From Salipiger sp. CCB-MM3 (GTDB lineage Bacteria > Pseudomonadota > Alphaproteobacteria > Rhodobacterales > Rhodobacteraceae), in NCBI RefSeq assembly GCF_001687105.1, contig NZ_CP014600.1:158529-222528 (forward strand): a DNA stretch of 64,000 nt. Reading direction: 5' to 3'. This document shows, in pieces, positions 15,315-24,243 of this stretch (the first letter of the stretch is position 1; each line of letters begins with the position of its first letter). A program made the position numbers and the translations under genes. The notes under the pieces are model-generated. The model was not told where the DNA came from, ran no database searches, and saw only the letters and a list, made by a program, of their open reading frames with translations.

Positions 15315-15600
15315 ACGCCCTGTGGTGGCGCGGGCCTCAGGTTCCGCCGCCACGGATGGCAACTTTGTGAACAAGAAACGCACATAAATCTAAAATATGC
15401 GTATTTTTTGGTCACGACGTGGGATTCACTTCGGTTCCCAGAACGTGGATTTTTTCAGAAAGTCTCAAGCAAGCCTCTGGCGGCGTTTCGTTTTTCTACG
15501 CCGCCGGTCAAAAGTATAATCAAACATTATATTAAGCAAAGTTATAGAGGATTTTCTTTTACCTCGCCGCGCTGCAGCGTCCCGGGACCTCGCCTCCCAC
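15315..15600. other. Intergenic region upstream of the TRAP operon
   Basis: No gene seen. A weak hairpin (GGCGGCGT 15479-15486 with ACGCCGCC 15498-15505) and an AT-rich segment around 15510-15560 (AGTATAATCAAACATTATAT) may carry the promoter of the TRAP genes. Confidence 0.35.
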
Positions 15601-16896
15601 ATGGACGTCCTCTTGCCCGTTTCCTTCATCCTCCTCTTCACAGCTGTCGCGCTCGCGGCTGGTTCCGCCATCGCCTATCTGATCGGCGCCTCGGCGATCC
15701 TGACCTTCTGGGCCGTCGACAAGGCCCAGTTCATGGCCGTGCTGCCGCAGCGCCTGTTCAGCCAGCTCGACAGCTTCGCCTTCCTTGCCATGCCGCTGTT
15801 CATCCTCGCCGGAGACCTGATGAACCGGGGCGGCGTCGCCTCTGCGCTGATCGATCTCAGCATGTCGGTCTTTGGTCGGCTGAAGGGCGGTCTGGGCCAT
15901 GTGAACGTCGTGACATCGGTGTTCTTCGCTGGCGTGTCCGGCTCCGCCACCGCAGATGCCGCCGCGCTTGGCAACTCGCTGGTGCCCGAGATGGAGCGCC
16001 GCGGCTACACGCGCGACTACGCTTCGGCGATCACCGGTGCCTCGTCGATCATCGGGCCGATCATTCCGCCGTCGTCCATCATGATCTTCTACGGCGCGCT
16101 GATGGAAACCAATGTGACCGCGCTCTTTGCCGCCGGTATTCTGCCGGGCCTGCTGCTGGCTGCCATGCTGATGGCCATGAATGCCTATTTCGCCCATCGC
16201 GACGACCATCCGGGCGGCGCTGACATGGACCTGCCGCCGTTTCTGCCGTCGCTGATCCGGGCGATCCCTGCCCTGCTCCTGCCGGTGATCATTCTCGGCG
16301 GCACGCTCTTCGGCTTCATGACCCCGGCCGAGGCCGCGGCGGTGGCCGTGCTTGCGGCGCTGCTGATCGGCATCGGCTACGGCAAGCTCAACCTCAAAGG
16401 CATCCTCGACAGCCTGATGCGCACGGGTGTGATGCTCGGCGGTCTGTTCATCCTGCTCTGCGCGATTTCCACTTTCTCTTACATCGCGGCGCTGCTGCAG
16501 TGGCCGCAGGCGATCCAGAGCGTTGTCGAAGGCTGGGGCCTCGGGCCGCTCGGCTATCTGATGCTGATCAACGTGATTTTCCTTGGCGCTGGTATGGCGA
16601 TGGACGTGAAAGCCGCCGTGGCGCTCTTCGCCCCGATCTTCGTGCCGGCGGCGCTGGCCATGGGGATCGACCCGATCCATCTGGCGATCGTCATCTGCTT
16701 CAACATCACCGCGGGCCTGCTGTCGCCGCCGCTCGGCGCGGTGCTGCTGATCCTGTCGACGGTGGTGAAGCTCGATTACTGGCGGCTGATCCGCGTCACC
16801 ATGCCCTTCCTCATCGCCGAGCTGCTTTTGCTGCTGGTCCTCACCTACGTGCCCGCCATCACCCTCGCCCTTCCCACGGCGCTTGGGCTGCGCTGA
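15601..16896 (+). CDS. dctM: TRAP transporter large permease (DctM type)
   Basis: 431-residue, about 12-helix membrane subunit of a tripartite ATP-independent periplasmic transporter, driven by the sodium or proton gradient. Characteristic stretches: FLAMPLFILAGDLMNRGG, GVSGSATADAAALG, ASSIIGPIIPPSSIMIFYGA and LSPPLGAVLL near the end. Normal family length. First gene of a plus-strand unit that continues with the binding protein and small permease, an unusual order as the binding protein more often comes first. The ribosome-binding site before ATG 15601 is weak. Confidence 0.92.
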   Translation: MDVLLPVSFILLFTAVALAAGSAIAYLIGASAILTFWAVDKAQFMAVLPQRLFSQLDSFAFLAMPLFILAGDLMNRGGVASALIDLSMSVFGRLKGGLGHVNVVTSVFFAGVSGSATADAAALGNSLVPEMERRGYTRDYASAITGASSIIGPIIPPSSIMIFYGALMETNVTALFAAGILPGLLLAAMLMAMNAYFAHRDDHPGGADMDLPPFLPSLIRAIPALLLPVIILGGTLFGFMTPAEAAAVAVLAALLIGIGYGKLNLKGILDSLMRTGVMLGGLFILLCAISTFSYIAALLQWPQAIQSVVEGWGLGPLGYLMLINVIFLGAGMAMDVKAAVALFAPIFVPAALAMGIDPIHLAIVICFNITAGLLSPPLGAVLLILSTVVKLDYWRLIRVTMPFLIAELLLLLVLTYVPAITLALPTALGLR

Positions 16897-16936
16897 TCCC
16901 TCCCAATCAATAGCCCTACCAACAAGGAGCCACCCT

Positions 16937-17917
16937 ATGAAAACCCTTGCAACCCTGCTCACCGCCAGCGCGCTGACCCTCGGCGTCACTTGCGCACAGG
17001 CCGCTGAAATCAAGATCGCGATGAACTCGGTCGACGACCCCGCCAACAGCGGCGAGGCCACCTTCGCGCATGGCTTCGCCGACGCGCTGGAAGGGACCGA
17101 TTTCACCGTCGAGATTTACCCGTCGGAAACCCTCGGCAAAGAAAAAGAGCGCCTCGATCAGGTGTCCTCGGGCCTGCTCGAGATCAACCTCGCAGCCGCC
17201 TCGACCGCCTATTCGGTCTCGCCCGTGCTCAAGGGCCTGACCTTGCCGTTCTTCTTCGACAGCAACGAACAGCTCGACAAGATCATGTCCGAAGACGCGA
17301 TGATGGAGAAGGCCAGCGCCCCGCTGCTCGACCTCGGCGTGCGCTTTGCCGGCATCAACTTCATCGGCACCCCGATGGGCATCCACAACGCCAAGAAGCC
17401 GATCTCGACCGTCGCCGACATGGCCGACCTGCGCTTCCGCGCCCTGAACCCCGAGCAGCTGAACCTGATGGAAGCCCTCGGCTCGAATGGCACCGTGATC
17501 GCATGGGCCGAAGTGGCCAACGCCATCCAGACCGGCGTGGCGGATGGCTATTTCAACCCGCCGAGCTCGGCCATCCGTGGCGGCCACACTGGCTTTCTGA
17601 CCAACTACACCCCGGCGGACCTCTTCCCGTCGACCCGCGCCATCATGGTGTCCGATGATTGGTACAGCAGCCTGAGCGAGGAAGAGCAGGGCCAGATCGA
17701 CGCCGCGCTCGAAGCCGGTCTTGAGGCCAACCGCGCATGGCTCGCCGAGTGGACCACCGAGATCGCAGAGCGTCAGGAAGAACTGGGCGTGACCATCACC
17801 CCGCTGGCCGAAGGCGAGCGCGACAAGATGATCGAGATGGCCGCACCGCTGTGGGAGACACAGGTCTCGGCCGAGGACTTCCAGCTCTGGACCGACGCCA
17901 AGGCTGCAGCCGAGTAA
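16937..17917 (+). CDS. dctP: TRAP transporter substrate-binding protein (DctP family)
   Basis: Periplasmic solute receptor of the TRAP system, 326 residues with a Sec signal peptide (MKTLATLLTASALTLGVTCAQA, cleavage about 22/23). Typical DctP features include LGKEKERLDQVSSG, RFRALNPEQLNLMEALGSNG at the ligand-carboxylate Arg region, and VANAIQTGVADG. ATG 16937 follows AAGGAG. Lies between the large and small permeases. The substrate is probably a carboxylate; the co-transcribed amidohydrolase suggests a cyclic amide, imide or related acid. Confidence 0.92.
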   Translation: MKTLATLLTASALTLGVTCAQAAEIKIAMNSVDDPANSGEATFAHGFADALEGTDFTVEIYPSETLGKEKERLDQVSSGLLEINLAAASTAYSVSPVLKGLTLPFFFDSNEQLDKIMSEDAMMEKASAPLLDLGVRFAGINFIGTPMGIHNAKKPISTVADMADLRFRALNPEQLNLMEALGSNGTVIAWAEVANAIQTGVADGYFNPPSSAIRGGHTGFLTNYTPADLFPSTRAIMVSDDWYSSLSEEEQGQIDAALEAGLEANRAWLAEWTTEIAERQEELGVTITPLAEGERDKMIEMAAPLWETQVSAEDFQLWTDAKAAAE

Positions 17918-17929
17918 GCAGGAGCGTTC

Positions 17930-18460
17930 ATGACCTCCCTGAAAAACGCAATCCTCCGGATCAGCCGGATTCTGGATTGGGCAGCCAGCGCGGTGACTCT
18001 TACCGCGCTGGTCGTGCTCGTCGGCGTGGTGCTGCTGCAGGTGGCGGCGCGCTACATCTTCCAGCAGCCCCCCTCTTGGACCGAAGAACTCGCACGCTAC
18101 GCGATGATCTGGGCCGGGCTCATCGGTGCCACCATGGCCTTCAAGCGCCGCTTCGATCCGGCGCTGATGAACAGCGTCAAGAACGGGCCGCCGTGGCTGC
18201 AGACCGCTGCCGAGCTGGTTCGGTCGCTGGTGGTGTTCGTCTACCTCGCCCCGGTGCTGCTCTACTGTTTCGTCGGCCCCGGCATGAACCCGGCCCGCGG
18301 CTTCCTGCTGCGCCATACCAAGACCATGGCCGAGGCGCTGCCCTTCCACACCGTCTGGATCGCCATCGCCGTGCCGATGATGATCGTGGTGATCTTCGTC
18401 CATATCCTCGCACGGCACAGCGGCGACGACGGAGCGCCGCACCGCGCCGCTCCCGACTGA
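17930..18460 (+). CDS. dctQ: TRAP transporter small permease (DctQ family)
   Basis: 176-residue four-helix membrane protein. Helix 1 VTLTALVVLVGVVLLQVAARYI is followed by the DctQ signature PPSWTEELARYAMIWAGLIGA. AGGA lies upstream of ATG 17930, twelve bases after the binding-protein stop. Completes the three-component transporter with 15601-17917. Confidence 0.9.
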   Translation: MTSLKNAILRISRILDWAASAVTLTALVVLVGVVLLQVAARYIFQQPPSWTEELARYAMIWAGLIGATMAFKRRFDPALMNSVKNGPPWLQTAAELVRSLVVFVYLAPVLLYCFVGPGMNPARGFLLRHTKTMAEALPFHTVWIAIAVPMMIVVIFVHILARHSGDDGAPHRAAPD

Positions 18461-18469
18461 ACTTCCGCT

Positions 18470-18487
18470 CTGTCCCCGCGGGGACAG
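18470..18487. terminator. Short palindrome between dctQ and the amidohydrolase gene
   Basis: CTGTCCCC-GCGGGGACAG type perfect palindrome just after the dctQ stop, no T-run. May reduce transcript reaching the amidohydrolase or protect the upstream mRNA end. Confidence 0.4.
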
Positions 18488-18503
18488 GCGTAAAAGGAAA
18501 GAC

Positions 18504-19925
18504 ATGATGACTTATGACCTGATCCTCCGCGGCGGCCATGTTTGCGATCCGCGCTCGGGCGTGAATGGTGTTGCCGATATCGCCTTTGAGGGCGGCAAGG
18601 TGGCCGAGGTCGCGCCGCAGATCGGCACCTCCGCGGCGCGCGAAGAGGATGTCACCGGCCTGCATGTGCTGCCCGGGCTGATTGACTCGCATGTGCATGT
18701 GTCGGGCTGGATGGGCGGTGCCGCGGGTCACCGGATGCTGGCGCTGGCAGGCGTGACCACCGCGCTCGATATGGCCGGGCCGATCGACAGTGTCATGCAG
18801 ATCGCCGCGCGCACCGGCACCGGCCTCACTCTGGCCTGTATCGACTACGTGCGCCCCGGCCATACCGTCGACACCACCAACCCCGAAATGCCCGAGCTTG
18901 AAGCGGCGCTGGCCCGCGCCCGCGCGTCCGGGGCGGTCGGGCTCAAGGTGCTGGGCGGGCATTTCCCTCTGACCCCCGAGGCCTCCGGCCGGGTCATCGA
19001 GCTTTGCGGGCGCGAGGGCGCACATGTGGCCTTTCACGCCGGTACTCTGGATACGCCGCAGAACCTCGACGGGCTGCGGCAGGCCTGCGAGCTTGCGGGC
19101 GGCCAGCCGCTGCATATGCCGCACGTCAACGCCTACGCGCGCGGCTTTCAGGGTCCGGCGCTGCTCGAGGCCTATGAGGCGGCGCAAATTCTGGCCCGCT
19201 ATCCCAACATCTGGTCCGAGAGCTACCTCGCCCCGATCAATGGCAACTCGGCGAAATGCGCCAACGGCATTCCCGAGAGCGTCGCCACGCAGCGCAATCT
19301 GATCGCCGGTGGGTACAGCGCCGACATCAAGGGCATGGAGCAGGCGATCCTCGACGGCTGGGCGCATATCCACGTCTACGAAGGCGGTGTCACCCGCCTC
19401 GAGACCGGCGAGACCGCGGTGGCCGCGTGGCGCGAGGCCGAGACCGACATCGGCATGAGCTATTTCGTCAATCCGGCGGACACGTCGATCACCTTGGCGC
19501 TGCTGCGCCGCGAGACCGGTCGCTTCGCGATCGACGCGCTGGCGACCGACGGCGGTGGCCTGCCGCGCAATGACCTGTGCGAGCGCGGCCTCGCGCTGGT
19601 GCATCTCAACGCGCTGAGCCTTTCGGAATTCGTGCAAAAGACCTCGGCAGAACCGGCCCGCATGATGGGACTTTCGGCGCGCAAGGGGCATCTCGCTCCG
19701 GGCGCCGATGCGGATGTGACCGTCATCGACCTCGATCGGCGCCGCCCGGTGATGAGCTTTGGCGGCGGTCAGGCAATCCTGCGCGGGGGCGAGATTGTTG
19801 GCACGGGCACAACCATGGTGGTGCCGCCAGAAGGTGTTGCCGCCGCCCATGCGCTGGGGCTTGAAACGATCGTCGCGGAGCATGGAAGCTTCCGTCCGGT
19901 CCATCATGGTCAGCCGCCAAGCTGA
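18504..19925 (+). CDS. Cyclic amidohydrolase (dihydroorotase/hydantoinase-like)
   Basis: 473-residue metal-dependent amidohydrolase. The composite-barrel start is followed by GLIDSHVHVSG (metal-binding HxH), a Lys in VGLKVLGGH that may be carbamylated, HMPHVNAYA, and ATDGGGLPRN near the fourth metal-ligand position. The C-terminal GADADVTVIDLDR is typical of the family. It should open a cyclic amide or similar bond. AAAGGA precedes ATG 18504 (a second ATG is at 18507). Same strand as the TRAP genes and 43 bases after dctQ, so the transporter probably brings in its substrate. Exact substrate unknown. Confidence 0.82.
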   Translation: MMTYDLILRGGHVCDPRSGVNGVADIAFEGGKVAEVAPQIGTSAAREEDVTGLHVLPGLIDSHVHVSGWMGGAAGHRMLALAGVTTALDMAGPIDSVMQIAARTGTGLTLACIDYVRPGHTVDTTNPEMPELEAALARARASGAVGLKVLGGHFPLTPEASGRVIELCGREGAHVAFHAGTLDTPQNLDGLRQACELAGGQPLHMPHVNAYARGFQGPALLEAYEAAQILARYPNIWSESYLAPINGNSAKCANGIPESVATQRNLIAGGYSADIKGMEQAILDGWAHIHVYEGGVTRLETGETAVAAWREAETDIGMSYFVNPADTSITLALLRRETGRFAIDALATDGGGLPRNDLCERGLALVHLNALSLSEFVQKTSAEPARMMGLSARKGHLAPGADADVTVIDLDRRRPVMSFGGGQAILRGGEIVGTGTTMVVPPEGVAAAHALGLETIVAEHGSFRPVHHGQPPS

Positions 19926-19959
19926 CTATATCTTGCCAAGGCCCCCGCTAGAAATCGCT

Positions 19960-19993
19960 TCCGCCGCCCGCGCGAATTTGTTCGGGCGGCGGA
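19960..19993. terminator. Bidirectional terminator between converging genes
   Basis: Perfect 11-base arms TCCGCCGCCCG (19960-19970) and CGGGCGGCGGA (19983-19993) between the amidohydrolase gene (plus) and the MFS gene (minus). On the plus strand GGGGTCTTT follows. Confidence 0.7.
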
Positions 19994-20001
19994 GGGGTCT
20001 T

Positions 20002-21459
20002 TCAGCGACCAGCGCTCTCTTCTCGGCGGATGGCGAGCGCCGGTTTTGACGGTGCCGACGCGGCAGAGCACAGGATCAGCGGAAGGATCGCGAGCAGGGC
20101 GAACACCGCTTGCAGCAGGAAGATCAGGGCGTAGGGCGGCAGCGTTCCACCGCTCGATAGGGTGAAAACTTGGCTGAGCAGTTCGAACCCTTCAAGCCCG
20201 ATCTCCGTGCCGATGATGATCGTGAAGGCGAGGAAAAGCTGAGCCCCGCTCTTCGCTCCGGCAAGGCGGCTCACGGCAAAGATCGTGGCGGTGGTCGCCA
20301 TGCCGCTGCCGAAACCGGTGACAACGCGCGAGACCAGAAAGATCGCATTGTCGGGGATCGGGTAGAAATTGAGAAGCAGCACGCCGGGGTAGGCAAGGTA
20401 GCTCAGCAGTCCCACCGCAGCCAATGCGATACCGGCGTAGATGAACGGCATGTGCAGGCTCCAGCGCGCGAGCGCCATGGCTGTGCCGGTGGCGGCGATG
20501 ACCTGTGCAAATGCGGCCAGCGTGGCGCGGTCGTCGATCAGCGTGCTCGAACAGGAATGCCGCACCAGATAGGCGGTATCGAAAAACCCGGTCGTCGCGA
20601 CGTTGAGCAGAAAGAGCGCGGCAAAAAGGCCGATCACCCGGCTTCGGCTGTCGCTGTCTTCCGGCGACGTGCTGCGAGGCTCGGCGCGCCACGTCCGTGC
20701 GAGGTACCAAAGGCTGCCAGCAAATAGGGCTGCAAGCGGTGGAACGAGCGGCGAACGTACAGTCTCGAGCGAGGTGAGGAAGGTCAGACCCTCAAACATG
20801 AGCAGCGCCAAGAACGCGGCGCGCATCAGCGGCCCAGAGATGAGGCTCGGCGCGTCCTCGGGTTCCGCCGTCTCCGGCTCCGCATAACGCCCGATCAGCA
20901 AAATCGCCCCGATGAGCAGCAGCACGACCAGCGCGAAGCCGGCAAAGAAAATGTCGAGCCCGTTGCGCGGTGCGACCACACGCACAAGCTGCGGCGTGAC
21001 GAGAAACGCCAGCGGCATGGCGACGGACCAAGCGCCGGTCAGCAGTTTGTCCCAGCGTGGTCCGCCCAGCCCCGCCCAAGTCTGCGAAATCGGCGCCAGC
21101 GTCGCCAGCGCAAAACCCGCCATCGGGAACAGCACCACCACCAGCGCCACGCGCATGTCCACCGGCGGCGCAAAGCGAAACAGCGCCGCCAGACCGAGCG
21201 CCGCCGCCCCTGCCAACACGCACATCCACACCGCCAGATGTTTTGTCGGGATCCGGCGCATCAGCCATGGCGCGACCAGAAGCGACACCAGAACCGCCCC
21301 CATGAGCAGTTCCATGATCGCCGCCGTTGCCTCGACAGTGATCGACAGGAAGCTGGCGAAGCTGCCCTCGGAGACGAAGACGGTCGAGGCGATGACCGAG
21401 CGCAGCCCATTGCCGAGCAACACCAGCGGCAGCAACAGCAAAAGCCCGAACCCGTTCAT
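20002..21459 (-). CDS. MFS-type permease
   Basis: 485 residues from ATG 21459 (MNGFGLLLLLPLVLLGNGLR) with about 12 hydrophobic helices and a long central loop (RAEPRSTSPEDSDSRSR), the layout of the major facilitator superfamily. Substrate not predictable. The start overlaps the GMC gene stop as ATGA, so translation is coupled. Last gene of the copper oxidase / phytochelatin synthase / GMC operon, so it may export or import a metabolite or metal complex handled by that set. Confidence 0.75.
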   Translation of the reverse strand: MNGFGLLLLLPLVLLGNGLRSVIASTVFVSEGSFASFLSITVEATAAIMELLMGAVLVSLLVAPWLMRRIPTKHLAVWMCVLAGAAALGLAALFRFAPPVDMRVALVVVLFPMAGFALATLAPISQTWAGLGGPRWDKLLTGAWSVAMPLAFLVTPQLVRVVAPRNGLDIFFAGFALVVLLLIGAILLIGRYAEPETAEPEDAPSLISGPLMRAAFLALLMFEGLTFLTSLETVRSPLVPPLAALFAGSLWYLARTWRAEPRSTSPEDSDSRSRVIGLFAALFLLNVATTGFFDTAYLVRHSCSSTLIDDRATLAAFAQVIAATGTAMALARWSLHMPFIYAGIALAAVGLLSYLAYPGVLLLNFYPIPDNAIFLVSRVVTGFGSGMATTATIFAVSRLAGAKSGAQLFLAFTIIIGTEIGLEGFELLSQVFTLSSGGTLPPYALIFLLQAVFALLAILPLILCSAASAPSKPALAIRREESAGR

Positions 21460-23072
21460 GCGCCGAGATGCTCGGCCAGACGGATCGCCATGGCGGCGAT
21501 GGTGAGCGAGGGCGCATTGACCGGGCAACTCACATGCGTGCTGGCTCCAAGAATGTAGAGGTTCTCATGCTGGTGGCTCTGCAGATCAGGGCGCACCACC
21601 GAGGTGCTTGGGTCAGTGCCCATGCGGGTGGTGCCGCCGATGATCGCGTTCGACAGGTACGGATCATTGGTCTGCACCTCGGGCGCACCCATGCGGGTCA
21701 GCACCTCTTTCGACACACCGGTGGCGACGTCGATCCCGGCCTGCGTGTACGCGTCGACGGTGAAAGCGATGCGCGGCTTGGGAATGCCCGCGCTGTCCAT
21801 CTGATCCGACAGGGTGATGCGGTTGTCGGGGCTGCCCAGCGTCTCGGCCGAGGAGTTGAGCCGCACGTGACGCCCGATCTGGCTATCGAGCGCCTTGACC
21901 AGCGCGGCACCGCGCATTCCTTTGGCGATCAGCGCCTTCGACAGCTTGGTGGCGTCGTCGTTTCCGCTCCAGCCATTGTTCATGAAGGAGGTGCCGAAGG
22001 GGGCGTAGTCCTTGCGGAAAGCACCGTCGCGGTACTGCGTGATGCCCGAGGTCTGCTGCGGCCCGCGGTAGGGATAGACCGGGTCGCGCACCTCGCCCCA
22101 GACGTCGACATTCCATTGCGAGAGCAAATAGCGGCCCACATGGTCATTGCCGTTGGCGACGCCGTTGGGCGCGGTCTCCTGCTTCGAGTTGAGCAAAAGG
22201 CGCGGCGTCTCGATGGCGTGACAGGCGAGCACATAGGTGCTCGCGGTGACGCTCTGGGTGCTGCCGTCGGGGCGGCGAATGGTGAGGCCGCTGACCTTGC
22301 CATCCGCGCCCACCGCCACATGGGTGACCAGCGCCTGCAGTTCGATCCGCGCGCCCGCCGCCACCGCTTTGTCCATGTCGACAGAGGCGTCGTATTTGGC
22401 GGCGATGGGGCAGATCGGCACGCAGGTGTTGTTGCCGCAGCACGGCGGGCGGCCGTCGTGCACCACCGAGTTGCGGGCGTGGCTGAAGATTGCAGCCGTC
22501 AGGTCCATGGCGTCGAGCGCCTGACTCTGGATTTGCGTGTCCATGTAAGATGCCGGAATCGGCGGCATCGGATAGGGATCATCCGCCGCGCGCGGCGCGC
22601 CCCATGTGTGCGCCGGATCACCCGCAACGCCCCAGCGCTCTTCCGCCTGTCGGTAGTAGGGCAGCAGATCGTCATAGCTGATCGGCCAGTCGGCACCGCG
22701 CCCATAGAGCGTGGCGGTCTGAAAATCCTCGGGGCGGAGCCGGTCGGCGAAGCCGGTCCAGTGCCAACTGGTGCCCCCGTAGATGCGCAGGTAAGCCCCG
22801 ACGAAACGCGCGGGCCCGGCCTGATCGTAGAAGGCATCGTAATCGGTATCGGTGGGGTGCGGCGCGAAGTCCTGACTCGGATATGGCGCCTGCGGGCCCT
22901 TCACCGGGTTCTCGTAGAAATCCGCGAGATATTCGCCGCGCGTCTTGCGCCCCCCGGCTTCAAGCACCAGCACGTCGCGCCCGGCTTCGGCCAGACTGCG
23001 CGACAGATGTGCGCCGCCCATGCCCGAGCCGACGATGACGATGTCGGCGGAGAGATCGGAAGGCCCGCTCAT
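21456..23072 (-). CDS. GMC-family FAD dehydrogenase, large subunit
   Basis: 538 residues. FAD-binding ADIVIVGSGMGGAHLSR near the N-terminus, RIYGGTSWHWTG, and a C-terminal GMC active-site region GASTHVSCPVNAPSLTIAA. The Cys-rich CCGNNTCVPICPIAAKYD resembles the iron-sulfur motif of bacterial FAD-dependent sugar/gluconate dehydrogenase large subunits. Probably oxidises an alcohol or sugar in the periplasm, carried there by its Tat-signal partner subunit. ATG 23072 (behind GGAG) overlaps the small-subunit stop; in-frame starts at 23084 and 23096 also exist. The cytochrome c in the same operon could accept electrons. Confidence 0.88.
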   Translation of the reverse strand: MSGPSDLSADIVIVGSGMGGAHLSRSLAEAGRDVLVLEAGGRKTRGEYLADFYENPVKGPQAPYPSQDFAPHPTDTDYDAFYDQAGPARFVGAYLRIYGGTSWHWTGFADRLRPEDFQTATLYGRGADWPISYDDLLPYYRQAEERWGVAGDPAHTWGAPRAADDPYPMPPIPASYMDTQIQSQALDAMDLTAAIFSHARNSVVHDGRPPCCGNNTCVPICPIAAKYDASVDMDKAVAAGARIELQALVTHVAVGADGKVSGLTIRRPDGSTQSVTASTYVLACHAIETPRLLLNSKQETAPNGVANGNDHVGRYLLSQWNVDVWGEVRDPVYPYRGPQQTSGITQYRDGAFRKDYAPFGTSFMNNGWSGNDDATKLSKALIAKGMRGAALVKALDSQIGRHVRLNSSAETLGSPDNRITLSDQMDSAGIPKPRIAFTVDAYTQAGIDVATGVSKEVLTRMGAPEVQTNDPYLSNAIIGGTTRMGTDPSTSVVRPDLQSHQHENLYILGASTHVSCPVNAPSLTIAAMAIRLAEHLGA

Positions 23073-23554
23073 GCCGGGCTCCATGCATCGGACCAATAGC
23101 CGAAGTCCGGCCCGGCGCAGAGCCCCGGTGCCTTGCCGAAACTGAGGGACTTCCAGCCGAGCGCGTAGGGGTAGTTGATCATCTTCGCACCATCGTCCTC
23201 GGGGTCTGCGGTGCCGGTGAACAGCGCCTCAGTCAGCCATTGCAGCTGCGCCTCGCGGTCTGCATCCTCCTGCGGCTCGAGCAATGGCGCGATGCCCGCC
23301 TGCGCGGCATGGGCCGACAGCACGTCCACAGCCGCCGCGCCGAATTTCGCCTCGAAAAGCGCGGTGACACTGTCCAAAAGCTGCGGCGCGACGCTGACCG
23401 GCCCGGCGAGCGCGTAGAGGATCGAGCGGAACACGGCCCGGTCACGCCCGCTATTGAGCGACGCCGCCAGCGCGCCGCCGGGCAGCGCGGCCATGGCCGC
23501 AAGGCTGACGCCGCCGCTCAGCACGGCGCGGCGGGTCTTCGGAGCGGGGCTCAT
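23069..23554 (-). CDS. GMC dehydrogenase small subunit (gluconate 2-dehydrogenase subunit 3-like), Tat signal
   Basis: 161 residues with a Tat leader (RRAVLSGGVSLAAMAALPGGALA). The remainder, with ALGWKSLSFGKAPGLCAGP and a C-terminal YWSDAW, resembles the small chaperone-like subunit of fructose/sorbitol/gluconate dehydrogenases, which carries the leaderless FAD subunit across the membrane. Overlaps the phytochelatin synthase gene upstream and the large subunit downstream, both by ATGA. Confidence 0.82.
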   Translation of the reverse strand: MSPAPKTRRAVLSGGVSLAAMAALPGGALAASLNSGRDRAVFRSILYALAGPVSVAPQLLDSVTALFEAKFGAAAVDVLSAHAAQAGIAPLLEPQEDADREAQLQWLTEALFTGTADPEDDGAKMINYPYALGWKSLSFGKAPGLCAGPDFGYWSDAWSPA

Positions 23555-24243
23555 GGCGCAGAGACCACGACGAAGCCGCGCGAGCGGTTAGAGCCGCTGT
23601 CGGTCATCATCATGCCCGCGTGCAGCGTCTCGACCGTCACCCAGACCGGCGGGTATTTGTACTTGGCCACATCGAGGATCAGCACGCTGTCGGTGTCCTC
23701 GTCATAGGCTGCGACCGGCGAGATATGCCCGTCGCCTTCCTGCGGCAGCGCCTTGCGCGAGTAGTTCGCGATAAAGCGCGCGCCTTGATCCAAAAGCGTT
23801 GTTTTGATCGCCTCGCGCAACGCCTCCACCGAGGTCTCGTCGGCGAAATGGTGTTCGGCGGTCATCCCGAGGTTCTCGATGAACGTGTCGAGCTCGGCCA
23901 GCGTCAGCCCCTCATGTTCGACCATGGCGTAGGGCTTCAGCTTCTGATTGGCCTCGTTGAACAGCGTGTCCTGCGTGAACAAGGCCCACGGATAGAGCCT
24001 GTCCGGCGAAGGCCGAGAAATATCGAGAGAATTGGCCACCGCCGCCACGGTGGCGGGGCCGCAAAATGTGAGGATTTGTTCATACTCGAGATAGGAGGCG
24101 AGCGGGAAGTAATCGCGGTTTATCGAGGTCGCCAGCAGCCGGTCCTCGCCTTCGGTGCTGGTCAGATAGACGAGGTCCTCGGCCATCACCGGCCCGGCGA
24201 GGGCAAGGCCCAGCAAGGCGGCGGTCAGTTTGCGCTGAACCAT
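23551..24243 (-). CDS. Phytochelatin synthase-like gamma-glutamylcysteine transpeptidase, exported
   Basis: 230 residues with an N-terminal signal peptide (LTAALLGLALAGPVMA). The papain-like catalytic triad is intact: C61 in TFCGPATVAAV, H173 in GHISPVAAY and D191 in ILDVAKY, with spacing close to that of the cyanobacterial enzyme. Bacterial relatives mainly cleave glutathione to gamma-Glu-Cys and glycine; phytochelatin formation is weak. It lacks the C-terminal extension of plant enzymes. The gene begins inside the cytochrome c gene and overlaps the next gene by ATGA. A periplasmic thiol-peptidase beside a multicopper oxidase points to metal handling or glutathione breakdown. Confidence 0.9.
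   Translation of the reverse strand: MVQRKLTAALLGLALAGPVMAEDLVYLTSTEGEDRLLATSINRDYFPLASYLEYEQILTFCGPATVAAVANSLDISRPSPDRLYPWALFTQDTLFNEANQKLKPYAMVEHEGLTLAELDTFIENLGMTAEHHFADETSVEALREAIKTTLLDQGARFIANYSRKALPQEGDGHISPVAAYDEDTDSVLILDVAKYKYPPVWVTVETLHAGMMMTDSGSNRSRGFVVVSAP

Noticed and set aside
15559..17106. Long antisense open frame opposite dctM/dctP
   Set aside because: Low-complexity Arg/His/Gly-rich translation with no family features. The plus strand holds clear TRAP genes, and such antisense frames are common in high-GC DNA.
16916..19907. Further long antisense frames opposite dctP-dctQ-amidohydrolase
   Set aside because: Same reason: the opposite strand encodes recognisable proteins with ribosome-binding sites.
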